Origin: Azohydromonas sediminis
GTDB lineage: Bacteria > Pseudomonadota > Gammaproteobacteria > Burkholderiales > Burkholderiaceae_C
DNA: 64,000 nucleotides
Assembly: GCF_003574675.1 (NCBI RefSeq)
Contig: NZ_QOAZ01000003.1
Coordinates: forward strand, 1-64,000
Reading direction: 5' to 3'
Shown here: positions 8,114 through 17,959 of the stretch, piece after piece
Numbering within the stretch: position 1 is the stretch's first letter
How the letters are laid out: each line of letters starts with the position of its first letter
Position numbers and translations under genes: made by a program
Notes under the pieces: model-generated
Seen by the model: only the letters and a program-made list of their open reading frames with translations
Database searches by the model: none
Told to the model about the DNA's origin: nothing

Positions 8114-9378
8114 TGCGCGTGGCCGTCGTCGGCGGCGGCTGGGCCGGCATCGCCGCGGCCGTGCACGCGACCCGCGCCGGCCACGCCGTCACGCTGTTCG
8201 AGATGGCCGCACAGCTCGGCGGGCGCGCGCGCAGCGTCGACGCCGGTGGCGCACGGCTCGACAACGGCCAGCACATCCTGATCGGCGCCTACGTCGAGAC
8301 GCTGGCGCTGATGCGCACCGTCGGCGTCGACCCGCAGGAGGTGCTTGCACGGCAGCCGCTCGCCCTCGTCGGGCCCGACGGCCAGGGGCTGCGGCTGCGC
8401 CGCGGGCCGGCCGTGCCGGCGTTCGTCGCTGCCGTGCTGCGTCACCGCGGCTGGTCGTGGCGCGAGCGCGCGGCCCTCTTGCGCCACGCCGCGGCCTGGG
8501 CGCTCGCGGGCTTCGAGGCCGACGCCGCGTGCACCGTCGAGCGCCTGTGCGCCGCGATGCCGCAGCGTGTGCGCGACGAACTGGTCGCGCCGCTGTGCGT
8601 CGCCGCGCTCAACACGCCGGCGCCCGAGGCGAGCGCGCAGGTCTTCTTGCGCGTGCTGCGCGACGCGCTGTTCGCCGGACGCGGCGCGGCCGACCTGCTG
8701 CTGCCGCGCGCCCCGCTGTCCGAAGTGCTGCCGGCACCGGCCCGCGCGTGGCTGCAGGCTCACGGCAGCCGCGTCCGCCTGGGCCATCGCGTCCAAACGC
8801 TGACCGCCACCACTGCCGGCTGGGCCGTCGACGGCGAAGACTTCGACGCCGTCGTGCTCGCGTGCACGGCGCACGAGGCGGCGCGGCTGGCGCGTGCCGT
8901 CGCGCCGGCGTGGGCGGCACAGGCGGCCGCGTTCGAGTACCAGCCGATCGTGACCGTCTACCTCGACAGTGCGGGCACACGCCTGCCGCAGCCGATGACC
9001 GCGCTGCCCGAAGGGCCCGACGCACCGGCGCAGTATGTGTTCGACCATGGCGCGCTCGGCGCGTGCGCCGGCCGCTTCGCGGCCGTCGTCAGCGGCGCGC
9101 GCGCGTGGACGCAGCGCGGTCTGGAGGTCACGGCCGAGGCCGTGCGCCAGCAACTGCTCGACGCTTTCGCGCCCGGCACGTGGCGCTCGCCGCCACTCGT
9201 GCGGCGCGTGCTCGCCGACAAGCGCGCCACCTTCGCCTGCACGCCGGGGCTGCAACGGCCCGCCACCGTGCTGGCGCCGCGCCTGTGCGCCGCCGGCGAC
9301 TATGTCGCCGGCCCGTACCCGGCCACGCTCGAAGGTGCCGTGCGTGCCGGCAAGGCCGCCACCGCTGCGCTGACCTGA
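8113..9378 (+). CDS. hpnE: Hydroxysqualene dehydroxylase HpnE (FAD-dependent amine-oxidase-like)
   Basis: It reduces hydroxysqualene to squalene. The 421-residue protein starts with a dinucleotide-binding fold, VAVVGGGWAGIAAAVHA, at residues 3-19, followed by LFEMAAQLGGRARS and the FAD-contacting DNGQHILIGAY near 55-65. The C-terminal AGDYVAGPYPATLEGAVRAG is the usual FAD-binding close of this family. It is third in the coupled hpnCDE operon. No squalene-hopene cyclase or other hopanoid gene follows in the window, so squalene could feed a distant shc gene or have its own use. Confidence 0.92.
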   Translation: MRVAVVGGGWAGIAAAVHATRAGHAVTLFEMAAQLGGRARSVDAGGARLDNGQHILIGAYVETLALMRTVGVDPQEVLARQPLALVGPDGQGLRLRRGPAVPAFVAAVLRHRGWSWRERAALLRHAAAWALAGFEADAACTVERLCAAMPQRVRDELVAPLCVAALNTPAPEASAQVFLRVLRDALFAGRGAADLLLPRAPLSEVLPAPARAWLQAHGSRVRLGHRVQTLTATTAGWAVDGEDFDAVVLACTAHEAARLARAVAPAWAAQAAAFEYQPIVTVYLDSAGTRLPQPMTALPEGPDAPAQYVFDHGALGACAGRFAAVVSGARAWTQRGLEVTAEAVRQQLLDAFAPGTWRSPPLVRRVLADKRATFACTPGLQRPATVLAPRLCAAGDYVAGPYPATLEGAVRAGKAATAALT

Positions 9379-9471
9379 AGCGCGCGCCGGTCACCGCCGA
9401 AGCCAGCGCGCCCGGCGCCGGTTCCAGTTCGCGCACCGCGCTTTCGCCATGCAGGAGCGCCGGCGGCAGCG

Positions 9472-9477
9472 CACAAT
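9472..9477 (+). promoter_or_regulatory. -10-like box just ahead of the IclR gene
   Basis: CACAAT ends six bases before the ATG at 9484, so a transcript from it would start at or next to the start codon. No convincing -35 or Shine-Dalgarno sequence is seen. It is one of several such arrangements in this window. Confidence 0.4.
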
Positions 9478-9483
9478 ACCGCC

Positions 9484-10254
9484 ATGCGAAAAAAGGACGG
9501 CCACACCCCGGCGATCCAGGTGCTCGAGCGCACGTTCGCGCTGCTCGACGTCCTGGCGGCACACAACGAACCGATGGCGCTGAAAGACATCAGCGAGCGC
9601 ACGGGCCTGCACCCGTCGACGGCGCACCGCATCCTCAACGACCTGGCGGCCGGTCGTCTCGTCGACCGCCCCGAGCCCGGCAGCTACCGGCTGGGCATGC
9701 GCCTGCTCGAACTGGGCAACCTCGTCAAGGCCCGGCTCGACGTGCGCGAAGCCGCGCTGGCCCCGATGCGCGAGCTGCACCGGCTGACGCACCAGCCGGT
9801 GAACCTGTCGGTGCGCCAGGGCGACGAGATCGTCTACATCGAACGCGCGTACAGCGAGCGCTCCGGGATGCAGGTCGTGCGCGCGATCGGCGGGCGGGCG
9901 CCGCTGCACCTGACCTCGGTGGGCAAGCTGTTCCTCGCCTACGACGAGCCGGCGCGGGTGCGCGCGTACGCGACGCGCACCGGGCTGGCGGGCCACACGC
10001 GCAACAGCATCACCGATCTGCCTCGCCTCGAGCGCGAGCTGGCACAGGTGCGCCAGAGCAACGTCGCGCGCGACGACGAGGAGCTCGAGGTCGGCGTGCG
10101 CTGCATGGCCGCCGGGATCTTCGACGACCAGAACCGGCTCGTCGCCGGACTGTCGATCTCGGCGCCGGCCGACCGCCTCGACGAGGCGTGGGTCGACAAG
10201 CTCAGGGCGACGGCGGCGCAGATTTCGGCGGCATTGGGCCACCGCCCGCGATGA
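9484..10254 (+). CDS. IclR-family transcriptional regulator
   Basis: The 256-residue protein has the family's two parts. A winged helix-turn-helix lies at about residues 10-75 (AIQVLERTFALLDVLA, then LKDISERTGLHPSTAHRIL), and a C-terminal effector-binding domain at about 85-250 contains APLHLTSVGKLFLAY and the closing VAGLSISAPADRL. IclR proteins typically control nearby catabolic operons and respond to small carboxylates. Here the flanking genes (hpnE before, an endopeptidase on the other strand after) give no clear target, so the regulon is unknown. Only 24 bases separate its stop from the convergent neighbour. Confidence 0.93.
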   Translation: MRKKDGHTPAIQVLERTFALLDVLAAHNEPMALKDISERTGLHPSTAHRILNDLAAGRLVDRPEPGSYRLGMRLLELGNLVKARLDVREAALAPMRELHRLTHQPVNLSVRQGDEIVYIERAYSERSGMQVVRAIGGRAPLHLTSVGKLFLAYDEPARVRAYATRTGLAGHTRNSITDLPRLERELAQVRQSNVARDDEELEVGVRCMAAGIFDDQNRLVAGLSISAPADRLDEAWVDKLRATAAQISAALGHRPR

Positions 10255-10278
10255 GCCCGAGGCGGGGATCGCCCACCG

Positions 10279-11292
10279 TCACAGTGGCCGCGACTTGCCC
10301 GCGCCGGCGTCGTGGTCCCCGTGCCCGAGCAGCCAGCGGCGCAGCCGCTCGGCATCGGCGATGCGCGAGTAGCGGCCGGCCGAGTCGAGCAGCACCATGA
10401 TCAGGTTGCGCCCGGCGAGCTCGGCCTGCATCACGACGCAGCGGCCGGCTTCGGCGATGTAGCCGGTCTTCTGCAGGCCGATCGACCACTCGGGGTTGCG
10501 CACCAGCCCGTTCGAGTTGCGGAACTGCATCGCCTGCGAGCCGACGGCGACCTGCGCCTCGGGCGACGTCGACAGCTCGCGGATCAGGTCGTGCTGGTAC
10601 GCGGCCTTGACGAGCAATGCCAGGTCACGCGCACTCGAGCGGTTGCGGCTCGACAGGCCGGTGGGCTCGACGTAGCGCGTGTCGTGCATGCCCAGCAGCG
10701 CTGCCTTCGCGTTCATCGCCTCGACGAAGGCCGCGAGGCCACCGGGGTAGTGGCGACCGAGCGCATTGGCGGCACGGTTCTCCGACGACATCAGCGCCAG
10801 GTGCAGCATCTCGCCGCGCGTCAGCTGCGTACCCAGCCGCAGGCGCGATCCCGTGCCCTTCTCGGTGTCGACGTCGTCCTGCGTGATCGTCAGCACCTCG
10901 TCGAGCGGCTGCTTCGCTTCGATGACGACGAGCGCGGTCATCAGCTTGGTGATCGAGGCGATCGGCAGCACGGCCTGCGGGTTCTTGCTGAACAGCACCT
11001 CGTCGGTGTCCTGGTCGACGACGAGTGCGACGCTGGACTTCAACGCCAGCGGGTCGGGCGTGCTGTGCAGACCGTAGACCTGCCCGAGCGAAGGCCTCGC
11101 CGCAGCGGCCGCGACGACCGCGCGCCGGTGGGTCTTCGGCGTGGCCTTCGTGCGCGGGGCGGCCTTCTTCGTGCTTGATTTCTTGGCCGCGGCCGCCTGG
11201 GCGTGCGTCGCCGCCGCGTGAGCGCCACCCACCGGCAGCGCGCACGCGAGTGCAGCCACCAGGCATCCGACCGACCACCACCGCCACCCCAT
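10279..11292 (-). CDS. pbpG: D-alanyl-D-alanine endopeptidase/carboxypeptidase (PBP7/S11 family)
   Basis: The 337-residue periplasmic enzyme trims or cross-link-cleaves peptidoglycan. The ATG at 11292 follows a clear GGAGG six bases upstream and opens a signal peptide (MGWRWWSVGCLVAALACALP, ending near GGAHA). A Lys/Ala-rich linker (about 35-65) precedes the catalytic S11 domain with all three motifs: SITK at 113-116, SEN at 170-172 and KTG at 275-277. A longer reading frame to 11400 is rejected because it lacks a ribosome site and would hide the signal. It is downstream of leuA on the same strand but has its own promoter at 11344-11372. The symbol is by similarity; another low-mass PBP such as DacA is less likely given length. 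Confidence 0.88.
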   Translation of the reverse strand: MGWRWWSVGCLVAALACALPVGGAHAAATHAQAAAAKKSSTKKAAPRTKATPKTHRRAVVAAAAARPSLGQVYGLHSTPDPLALKSSVALVVDQDTDEVLFSKNPQAVLPIASITKLMTALVVIEAKQPLDEVLTITQDDVDTEKGTGSRLRLGTQLTRGEMLHLALMSSENRAANALGRHYPGGLAAFVEAMNAKAALLGMHDTRYVEPTGLSSRNRSSARDLALLVKAAYQHDLIRELSTSPEAQVAVGSQAMQFRNSNGLVRNPEWSIGLQKTGYIAEAGRCVVMQAELAGRNLIMVLLDSAGRYSRIADAERLRRWLLGHGDHDAGAGKSRPL

Positions 11293-11343
11293 CGCCGACC
11301 TCCAGGCCTTGCGGCTCCCAACGCCGTCCCACGTTATCGGCGC

Positions 11344-11372
11344 AGTGTAGGAGAAGCTTGAAACGCAAGCAA
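11344..11372 (-). promoter_or_regulatory. Probable promoter of the endopeptidase gene
   Basis: On the minus strand, TTGCTT (11372-11367) and TACACT (11349-11344) are separated by 17 bases. The start would be near 11337, about 45 bases before the ATG. The intergenic region is visibly less GC-rich than its surroundings, as expected for a promoter. Confidence 0.55.
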
Positions 11373-11437
11373 GATCAGGAACTTGCAAAACGTTCCTCAA
11401 GTTGGGATCGGCGTCCGGCCGACCCCGGATCGTCGCT

Positions 11438-12979
11438 TCAGCCCTGCGCCGCGACCCGTTCGGTGTTGCTGTGCAGCTTGTTCAACGCCGCCAGGTAGGC
11501 CTTGGCCGACGCGACGACGATGTCCGGGTCGGCACCGACGCCGTTGACGACGCGGCCGCCGAGTTGCAGCCGCACCGTGACCTCCCCCTGCGATTCTGTG
11601 GAGCCGCTGGTGATCGCATTGACCGAATACAGCAGCAGTTCGGCGCCAGACTTCACCTTCGACTCGATGGCCTTCAGGCTCGCGTCGACGGGGCCGTTGC
11701 CGTCGCTCTCGGCGTGGTGCTCCTCGTTGCCGATCGCCAGCGTGACGCTCGCGTGCGGGCGCTCGCCGGTCTCCGAGTGCTGCGCGAGCGAGAGCAGACG
11801 GTAGTGCTCCTGCTCGGCGGTGACGCTCTCGTCGCCGACCAGCGCGATGATGTCCTCGTCGAAGATCTCGCTCTTGCGGTCGGCGAGGTCCTTGAAGCGC
11901 GCGAACGCGGCGTTGATCTCGGCCTCGGACTCGAGCTCGATGCCCAGCTCCTGCAGCCGCTGCTTGAACGCGTTGCGCCCGCTCAGCTTGCCGAGCACGA
12001 TCTTGTTCGCCGCCCAGCCGACGTCCTCGGCACGCATGATCTCGTAGGTGTCGCGCGCCTTGAGCACGCCGTCCTGGTGGATGCCGCTCGCGTGCGCGAA
12101 CGCGTTGGCGCCGACCACCGCCTTGTTTGGCTGCACGACGAAGCCGGTGGTCTGGCTGACCATGCGGCTGGCGGGCACGATCTGCGTCGTGTCGATGCCG
12201 ACGTCGAGCCCGTAGTAGTCGCGCCGGGTCTTGACCGCCATCACGACCTCCTCGAGCGAGCAGTTGCCCGCGCGCTCGCCGAGCCCGTTGATCGTGCACT
12301 CGACCTGGCGCGCGCCGCCGATCTTGACGCCCGCCAGCGAGTTCGCCACCGCCATGCCGAGGTCGTTGTGGCAGTGCACGCTCCAGATCGCCTTGTCCGA
12401 GTTCGGGATGCGCTCGCGCAGCTGGCGGATGAAGTGGCCGTACAGCTCGGGCACCGCGTAGCCGACGGTGTCGGGGATGTTGATCGTGCCGGCGCCCTCG
12501 GCGATCACGGCCTCGAGCACCTGGCACAGGAAGTCGGGGTCGCTGCGGTAGCCGTCCTCGGGCGAGAACTCGACGTCGTCGCACAGGTTGCGCGCGAAGC
12601 GCACCGCGAGCTTCGCCTGCTCGAGCACCTGCTCGCGCGTCATGCGCAGCTTCTTGGCCATGTGCAGCTCGCTGGTGGCGATGAAGGTGTGGATGCGCGC
12701 GCGCGGCGCACCCTTGAGCGCCTCGGCCGCGCGCGCGATGTCGCGGTCGTTGGCGCGCGCGAGCGAACACACCGTCGACTCCTTGATGTGGTCGGCGATC
12801 GCCTTGACGGCCTCGAAGTCGCCGTTGCTCGACGCGGCGAACCCGGCCTCGATCACGTCGACGCGCAGCCGCTCGAGCTGGCGCGCGATGCGCAGCTTCT
12901 CGTCCTTGGTCATCGAGGCACCGGGCGACTGCTCGCCGTCGCGCAGCGTGGTGTCGAAGATGATCAGCTTGTCGCTCAT
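11438..12979 (-). CDS. leuA: 2-isopropylmalate synthase
   Basis: It condenses acetyl-CoA with 2-oxoisovalerate, the first committed step of leucine synthesis, and is normally feedback-inhibited by leucine. The 513-residue product starts [20 protein letters not shown], the DRE-TIM metallolyase signature, and contains the metal-binding [14 protein letters not shown] linker and the C-terminal regulatory LeuA dimer domain occupy about residues 365-510. The ATG at 12979 has GGAGA nine bases upstream. A longer in-frame start at 13186 would run through the leader peptide and attenuator and is rejected. Transcription is probably governed by the attenuator at 13031-13170. Confidence 0.97.
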   Translation of the reverse strand: MSDKLIIFDTTLRDGEQSPGASMTKDEKLRIARQLERLRVDVIEAGFAASSNGDFEAVKAIADHIKESTVCSLARANDRDIARAAEALKGAPRARIHTFIATSELHMAKKLRMTREQVLEQAKLAVRFARNLCDDVEFSPEDGYRSDPDFLCQVLEAVIAEGAGTINIPDTVGYAVPELYGHFIRQLRERIPNSDKAIWSVHCHNDLGMAVANSLAGVKIGGARQVECTINGLGERAGNCSLEEVVMAVKTRRDYYGLDVGIDTTQIVPASRMVSQTTGFVVQPNKAVVGANAFAHASGIHQDGVLKARDTYEIMRAEDVGWAANKIVLGKLSGRNAFKQRLQELGIELESEAEINAAFARFKDLADRKSEIFDEDIIALVGDESVTAEQEHYRLLSLAQHSETGERPHASVTLAIGNEEHHAESDGNGPVDASLKAIESKVKSGAELLLYSVNAITSGSTESQGEVTVRLQLGGRVVNGVGADPDIVVASAKAYLAALNKLHSNTERVAAQG

Positions 12980-13030
12980 GACGTTCTCTCCAGGGCAAGT
13001 TCGGGGTCGGTGCACGCAGCCCCATCGCCT

Positions 13031-13069
13031 CAAAGCAAACGGCCCGCTGCGTTGCGCTGGCGGGCCGTT
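13031..13069 (-). terminator. Attenuator terminator hairpin upstream of leuA
   Basis: Minus-strand AACGGCCCGC (13069-13060) and GCGGGCCGTT (13047-13038) form a perfect 10-base stem with a 12-base loop, followed by TTGCTTTG, a short interrupted T tract. It lies between the leucine leader peptide and the leuA ribosome site. A competing six-base pairing is possible between TGATCG at the peptide stop codon (13113-13108) and CGATCA (13074-13069), which touches the hairpin's left arm and could take part in switching. Confidence 0.75.
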
Positions 13070-13110
13070 GATCGGGGAAGGACTCGGACGGTTCGTTCGG
13101 ACGTGGTCGA

Positions 13111-13170
13111 TCAGCGCACCCGCGGGGCACGTAGGAGCGCTAGCACGAGGAGGTCGCGGCCGAAGTCCAT
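13111..13170 (-). CDS. leuL: leuA leader peptide (19 residues)
   Basis: The small frame starting with ATG at 13170 encodes [19 protein letters not shown] and stops at 13111. Five of seven consecutive residues (7-13) are leucine, with codons CTC CTC GTG CTA GCG CTC CTA. Two of the five are CTA, which is rare in this GC-rich genome. Stalling of ribosomes at these codons under leucine shortage would sense charged tRNA-Leu. It lies 131 bases upstream of leuA, just before a terminator-like hairpin. No Shine-Dalgarno sequence is seen; a TACATT box ends six bases before the ATG, so the message may be leaderless. The call is by architecture. Confidence 0.82.
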   Translation of the reverse strand: MDFGRDLLVLALLRAPRVR

Positions 13171-13176
13171 GCTCGA

Positions 13177-13182
13177 AATGTA
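13177..13182 (-). promoter_or_regulatory. Candidate -10 box of the leuL-leuA transcript
   Basis: TACATT, preceded by TGC to give an extended -10 shape, ends six bases before the leader-peptide ATG. No good -35 box is visible in the preceding pssA stop region. Confidence 0.45.
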
Positions 13183-13214
13183 GCACGCCGGTGCGCGGCC
13201 CGTGCCATCGCGGC

Positions 13215-14042
13215 TCACGAGTGCAGCCCCTTCTCGTCGGGCTCGTCGGTCGAGGTCGCGATCACGCTGACCGGCTTGCCCTTGCTCTTGCGCCACGCGT
13301 ACACGGCATACCCCGACAAGCCGTAGACGCAGAACAGCGCGAACAGCACGGTGGGCGGGTGGATCGTGATCAGCGCGATGCCCAGCGCGATCGCGACGAC
13401 GACGATGAACGGCACCGACTTGCGGAAGTTGACGTCCTTGAAGCTGTAGAACGGCACGTTGGTCACCATCGTCAGCCCGGCGTACAGCGTCAGCGCGAAC
13501 GCACCCCACGCGAGCCAGTCGATGCGCGTCGCGCCGCGGATCCCGGCGTCGTCGACGATCCAGATGAAGCCGACGACGAGCGCGGCCGCGGCCGGGCTCG
13601 GCAGCCCCTGGAACCAGCGCTTGTCGACGACGCCGATGTTGGTGTTGAAGCGCGCGAGCCGCAGCGCCGCGCAGGCGCAGTAGATGAAGGCGGCGATCCA
13701 GCCGAGCTTGCCCAGGCCGCTGAGGGCCCACACGTAGACGATCACGGCCGGTGCCGCGCCGAAGCTGACCATGTCGGCCAGGCTGTCCATCTGTTCGCCG
13801 AAGGCACTCTGCGTGTTCGTCAGCCGCGCGACGCGCCCGTCGAGGCTGTCGAGCACCATCGCCGCGAAGATGCCGATCGCCGACTGTTCGAAGCGGCCGT
13901 TGATCGCCATCACGATGCCGTAGAACCCGCCGAACAGCGCCGCCACCGTGAACAGGTTCGGCAGGATGTAGATGCCCTTGCGGCGCGGGCGCACGAGCGG
14001 CACGTCGTCGCCGGGCTCGGGGTGGGCGGTCGGTTCCGTCAT
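13215..14042 (-). CDS. pssA: CDP-diacylglycerol-serine O-phosphatidyltransferase
   Basis: This membrane enzyme makes phosphatidylserine, the precursor of phosphatidylethanolamine. The 275-residue protein has the CDP-alcohol phosphotransferase signature, running from D65 to D90: DSLDGRVAR, then G..., then DSLAD, with the spacing D-G-x2-A-R-x8-G-x3-D-x3-D. Several hydrophobic segments flank it (about 28-62, 95-115, 145-165, 175-250). A charged tail ends in [10 protein letters not shown]. It lies between ilvC and leuA on the same strand, 76 bases beyond ilvC with a terminator between, an order found across Burkholderiales although the lipid role is unrelated to branched-chain amino acids. Confidence 0.94.
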   Translation of the reverse strand: MTEPTAHPEPGDDVPLVRPRRKGIYILPNLFTVAALFGGFYGIVMAINGRFEQSAIGIFAAMVLDSLDGRVARLTNTQSAFGEQMDSLADMVSFGAAPAVIVYVWALSGLGKLGWIAAFIYCACAALRLARFNTNIGVVDKRWFQGLPSPAAAALVVGFIWIVDDAGIRGATRIDWLAWGAFALTLYAGLTMVTNVPFYSFKDVNFRKSVPFIVVVAIALGIALITIHPPTVLFALFCVYGLSGYAVYAWRKSKGKPVSVIATSTDEPDEKGLHS

Positions 14043-14072
14043 GGGGCGCGAGGATACCGCGGGCCGGGCAAT

Positions 14073-14097
14073 GAAAAGGGCCGCCCGCGGCGGCCCT
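14073..14097 (-). terminator. Terminator after ilvC
   Basis: On the minus strand AGGGCCGCC (14097-14089) pairs perfectly with GGCGGCCCT (14085-14077) around a three-base loop, followed by TTTTC. It should end most ilvIHC transcripts before pssA. Confidence 0.8.
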
Positions 14098-14118
14098 CGG
14101 TCGTGGCACGCGGTGCGC

Positions 14119-15273
<1,155 letters not shown>

Positions 15274-15765
15274 TCACACTCGGAGGATGCGCTCGCCGCG
15301 ACCGATGCCGCTGGCGCCGGTGCGCACCGTCTCGAGGATCGCGGCGCGGTCGATCGCGACGAGGAACGCGTCGAGCTTGGCGCCGTCGCCGGTCAGTTCG
15401 ATCGTGTAGGTCTTCTCGGTCACGTCGATGATGCGGCCGCGGAAGATGTCGGCCATGCGCTTCATCTCCTCGCGCTCCTTGCCGACGGCGCGCACCTTGA
15501 CGAGCATCAGCTCGCGCTCGGTGTAGCTGCCCTCGGTGAGGTCGACGACCTTGACGACTTCGATCAACCGGTTCAGGTGCTTGGTGATCTGCTCGATCAC
15601 CTCGTCGCTGCCGGTGGTGACGATCGTCATGCGCGACAGCGATGCGTCCTCCGTCGGCGCGACGGTCAGGCTCTCGATGTTGTAGCCGCGCGCCGAGAAC
15701 AGCGCCACGACGCGCGACAGCGCACCGGGCTCGTTCTCGAGCAGTACCGCGATGATGTGTCTCAT
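15274..15765 (-). CDS. ilvH: Acetolactate synthase small (regulatory) subunit
   Basis: The 163-residue subunit activates the catalytic subunit and confers valine feedback inhibition. The N-terminal ACT domain starts at residue 2 (HIIAVLLENEPGALSRVVAL), followed by SRMTIVTTGSDEVIEQ, and a C-terminal ALS_ss domain covers about 85-160 (REMKRMADIFRGRIIDV-type sequence; here REEMKRMADIFRGRIID). It lies 168 bases after ilvI and 138 bases before ilvC on the same strand, so the three probably form one operon. Confidence 0.97.
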   Translation of the reverse strand: MRHIIAVLLENEPGALSRVVALFSARGYNIESLTVAPTEDASLSRMTIVTTGSDEVIEQITKHLNRLIEVVKVVDLTEGSYTERELMLVKVRAVGKEREEMKRMADIFRGRIIDVTEKTYTIELTGDGAKLDAFLVAIDRAAILETVRTGASGIGRGERILRV

Positions 15766-15933
15766 GGGGTTCGTCCTTCGCGCTCTTCAGCGGCCGCCGC
15801 GGTAACGGCGGCGCCTTGGCCACGCCCTTCGAATGTCAGTGAATCGGAAATGCAGTCCTCGGCCGTTGGCCGGCGCCGCGCCGGGGCCCGGGGCAGCGCG
15901 GTGACGCCACCTCGCCCGCCGGCGTGCGCCGAG

Positions 15934-17718
15934 TCACAGATCCTCGGACCCGAGCAGCATCTCGGTGATGCCCTTGCCGGCCTGCACCATCGGCCAGACG
16001 TTCTCGGTCGGGTCGGTGCGGATGTCGAGGAACACGGTGCGGTCCTTCAGCCGGATCGCCTCGCGCAGCGCCGGCTCGACGTCGGCGGGCTTCTCGATCA
16101 GCATCCCGACGTGCCCGTACGCCTCGGCGAGCTTGACGAAGTCGGGCAGCGCGTCCATGTAGCTGTGCGAGTAGCGCCCGCCGTAGTCGAGCTGCTGCCA
16201 CTGGCGCACCATGCCGAGGTAGCGGTTGTTCAGCGAGACGATCTTGACCGGCGTGTCGTACTGCTTGCAGGTCGACAGTTCCTGCAGGCACATCTGGATC
16301 GATCCCTCGCCGGTGATGCAGAACACGTCGGCCTGCGGCCGCGCGAGCTTGATGCCCATCGCATACGGCAGGCCGACGCCCATCGTGCCGAGTCCGCCGG
16401 AATTGATCCAGCGGCGCGGCTGCTCGAAGCCGTAGAACTGCGCGGCCCACATCTGGTGCTGGCCGACGTCCGAGGTGATGTAGCAGTCGCTGCCCCGGGT
16501 CAGCTCCCACAGCGTCTCGACGACGTACTGCGGCTTGATGACCTCGTGGCTCTTGCGATAGGCCAGGCAGTTGCGGCCGCGCCACTCGTTGACCTGCGCC
16601 CACCACGCGCCGAGCGCCTGCGCGTCGATCTTCTGCTGCGACTCGCGGATCTGCGCGATCAGCTCGACGAGCACTTCCTTCACGTCGCCGACGATCGGGA
16701 TGTCGACCTTCACGCGCTTGGAGATGCTCGACGGGTCGATGTCGATGTGGATGATCTTGCGTTCGACCTGCGCGAAGTGCTTCGGGTTGCCGATCACGCG
16801 GTCGTCGAAGCGCGCGCCGACGGCGAGCAGCACGTCGCAGTGCTGCATCGTCATGTTGGCCTCGTAGGTGCCGTGCATCCCGAGCATGCCGAGGAATTTC
16901 GGGTCGCTCGCGGGAATCGCGCCGAGCCCCATCAGCGTGTTCGTGCACGGCGCGCCGAGCAGGTCGACGAGCTCGCGCAGTTCGGCCGACGCGTTGCCCA
17001 GGATCACGCCGCCGCCGGTGTACACGTAGGGCCGCTTGGCGTTCATCAGCAGCTGCACGGCCTTGCGGATCTGGCCGCCGTGGCCCTTGCGCACCGGGTT
17101 GTACGAGCGCATCTCGACCTTGTCCGGATAGTGGAACGGGCAGGTCTTGAGCGAGACGTCCTTCGGGATGTCGACGACGACGGGGCCGGGACGGCCGGTG
17201 CGCGCGATGTGGAACGCCTTCTTGATCGTCAGCGCGAGGTCGCGCACGTCCTTGACGAGGAAGTTGTGCTTGACGATCGGGCGCGTGATGCCCACCGTGT
17301 CGCATTCCTGGAACGCGTCCAGGCCGATCGCCGGCGTCGGCACCTGGCCGGTGATGATCACCATCGGGATCGAGTCCATGTACGCGGTGGCGATGCCGGT
17401 CACGGAATTCGTCACGCCGGGACCCGACGTCACCAGCGCGACGCCGACCTCGCCGGTGGCCCGCGCATAGCCGTCCGCTGCGTGCACCGCGGCCTGCTCG
17501 TGGCGCACGAGCACGTGCTGGATGCTGTCTTGCTTGTACAGCGCGTCGTAGATGTAAAGCACCGCGCCGCCGGGGTAGCCCCAGAGGTACTTGACCCCTT
17601 CGGCCTGGAGGCAGCGGACGAGGATTTCCGACCCGTTGGGGTCGGCGGTGGAGGTGTGCGGTTGTGCCTGGGCGTCCAGGACGGAGGCACGCTTGACTTC
17701 CGCGGCAGACATGTCCAT
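15934..17718 (-). CDS. ilvI: Acetolactate synthase large (catalytic) subunit
   Basis: This ThDP-dependent enzyme condenses pyruvate with pyruvate or 2-oxobutyrate. The 594-residue product shows the catalytic glutamate in RHEQAAVHAADGYARATG near residue 85, the FAD/middle domain, and the ThDP site ITGEGSIQMCLQELST ... NNRYLGMVRQW in the last third. The ATG at 17718 (MDMSAAEVKRAS) is preferred because AGAGG lies six bases upstream and relatives begin similarly. An in-frame ATG at 17754 with a GGAGGG site is a real alternative adding 12 residues. It is the first gene of ilvIHC, divergent from the sigma-factor gene. No leader peptide rich in Val/Leu/Ile was found upstream. Confidence 0.97.
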   Translation of the reverse strand: MDMSAAEVKRASVLDAQAQPHTSTADPNGSEILVRCLQAEGVKYLWGYPGGAVLYIYDALYKQDSIQHVLVRHEQAAVHAADGYARATGEVGVALVTSGPGVTNSVTGIATAYMDSIPMVIITGQVPTPAIGLDAFQECDTVGITRPIVKHNFLVKDVRDLALTIKKAFHIARTGRPGPVVVDIPKDVSLKTCPFHYPDKVEMRSYNPVRKGHGGQIRKAVQLLMNAKRPYVYTGGGVILGNASAELRELVDLLGAPCTNTLMGLGAIPASDPKFLGMLGMHGTYEANMTMQHCDVLLAVGARFDDRVIGNPKHFAQVERKIIHIDIDPSSISKRVKVDIPIVGDVKEVLVELIAQIRESQQKIDAQALGAWWAQVNEWRGRNCLAYRKSHEVIKPQYVVETLWELTRGSDCYITSDVGQHQMWAAQFYGFEQPRRWINSGGLGTMGVGLPYAMGIKLARPQADVFCITGEGSIQMCLQELSTCKQYDTPVKIVSLNNRYLGMVRQWQQLDYGGRYSHSYMDALPDFVKLAEAYGHVGMLIEKPADVEPALREAIRLKDRTVFLDIRTDPTENVWPMVQAGKGITEMLLGSEDL

Positions 17719-17868
17719 TTCGAACCTCTGTGAATTTCTCTGACGAAAAACCATCGGTGTCCCTCCTCGCGCCCTCGTGAGGCGGAATCGGAACCTGCGC
17801 GGTCAAAAACGGGGCGCCCGGGTCGGCCACCCTGCTCGAGACCCGAAAAGAGCGTTGTGCGACCGCAC

Positions 17869-17909
17869 ATTATGGCACCGCCGAACGCGCCGACACCCGG
17901 TGTGATAAT
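17869..17909. promoter_or_regulatory. Divergent -10 boxes for ilvI (-) and the sigma-factor operon (+)
   Basis: The minus strand has CATAAT (17874-17869), about 150 bases before the ilvI ATG. The plus strand has GATAAT (17904-17909), preceded by TGT, about 50 bases before the sigma-factor start. The two boxes are only 29 bases apart, so the promoters must share upstream DNA. Neither has a good -35 box. Confidence 0.5.
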
Positions 17910-17959
17910 CGCGCCCGCTTTGCGCGGGCCACGCCCGCCTGCCTGCCGCCCGCGCTGCC

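Noticed and set aside
6360-9483. A divergent tetR gene for the efflux operator
   Set aside because: The adjacent genes are hpnCDE and an IclR regulator; no TetR helix-turn-helix is encoded in the window.
15766-15933. A small gene between ilvI and ilvH
   Set aside because: The short frames here have no ribosome site or recognisable sequence. A GCCGCC/GGCGGC hairpin exists but the stretch otherwise looks like spacer.
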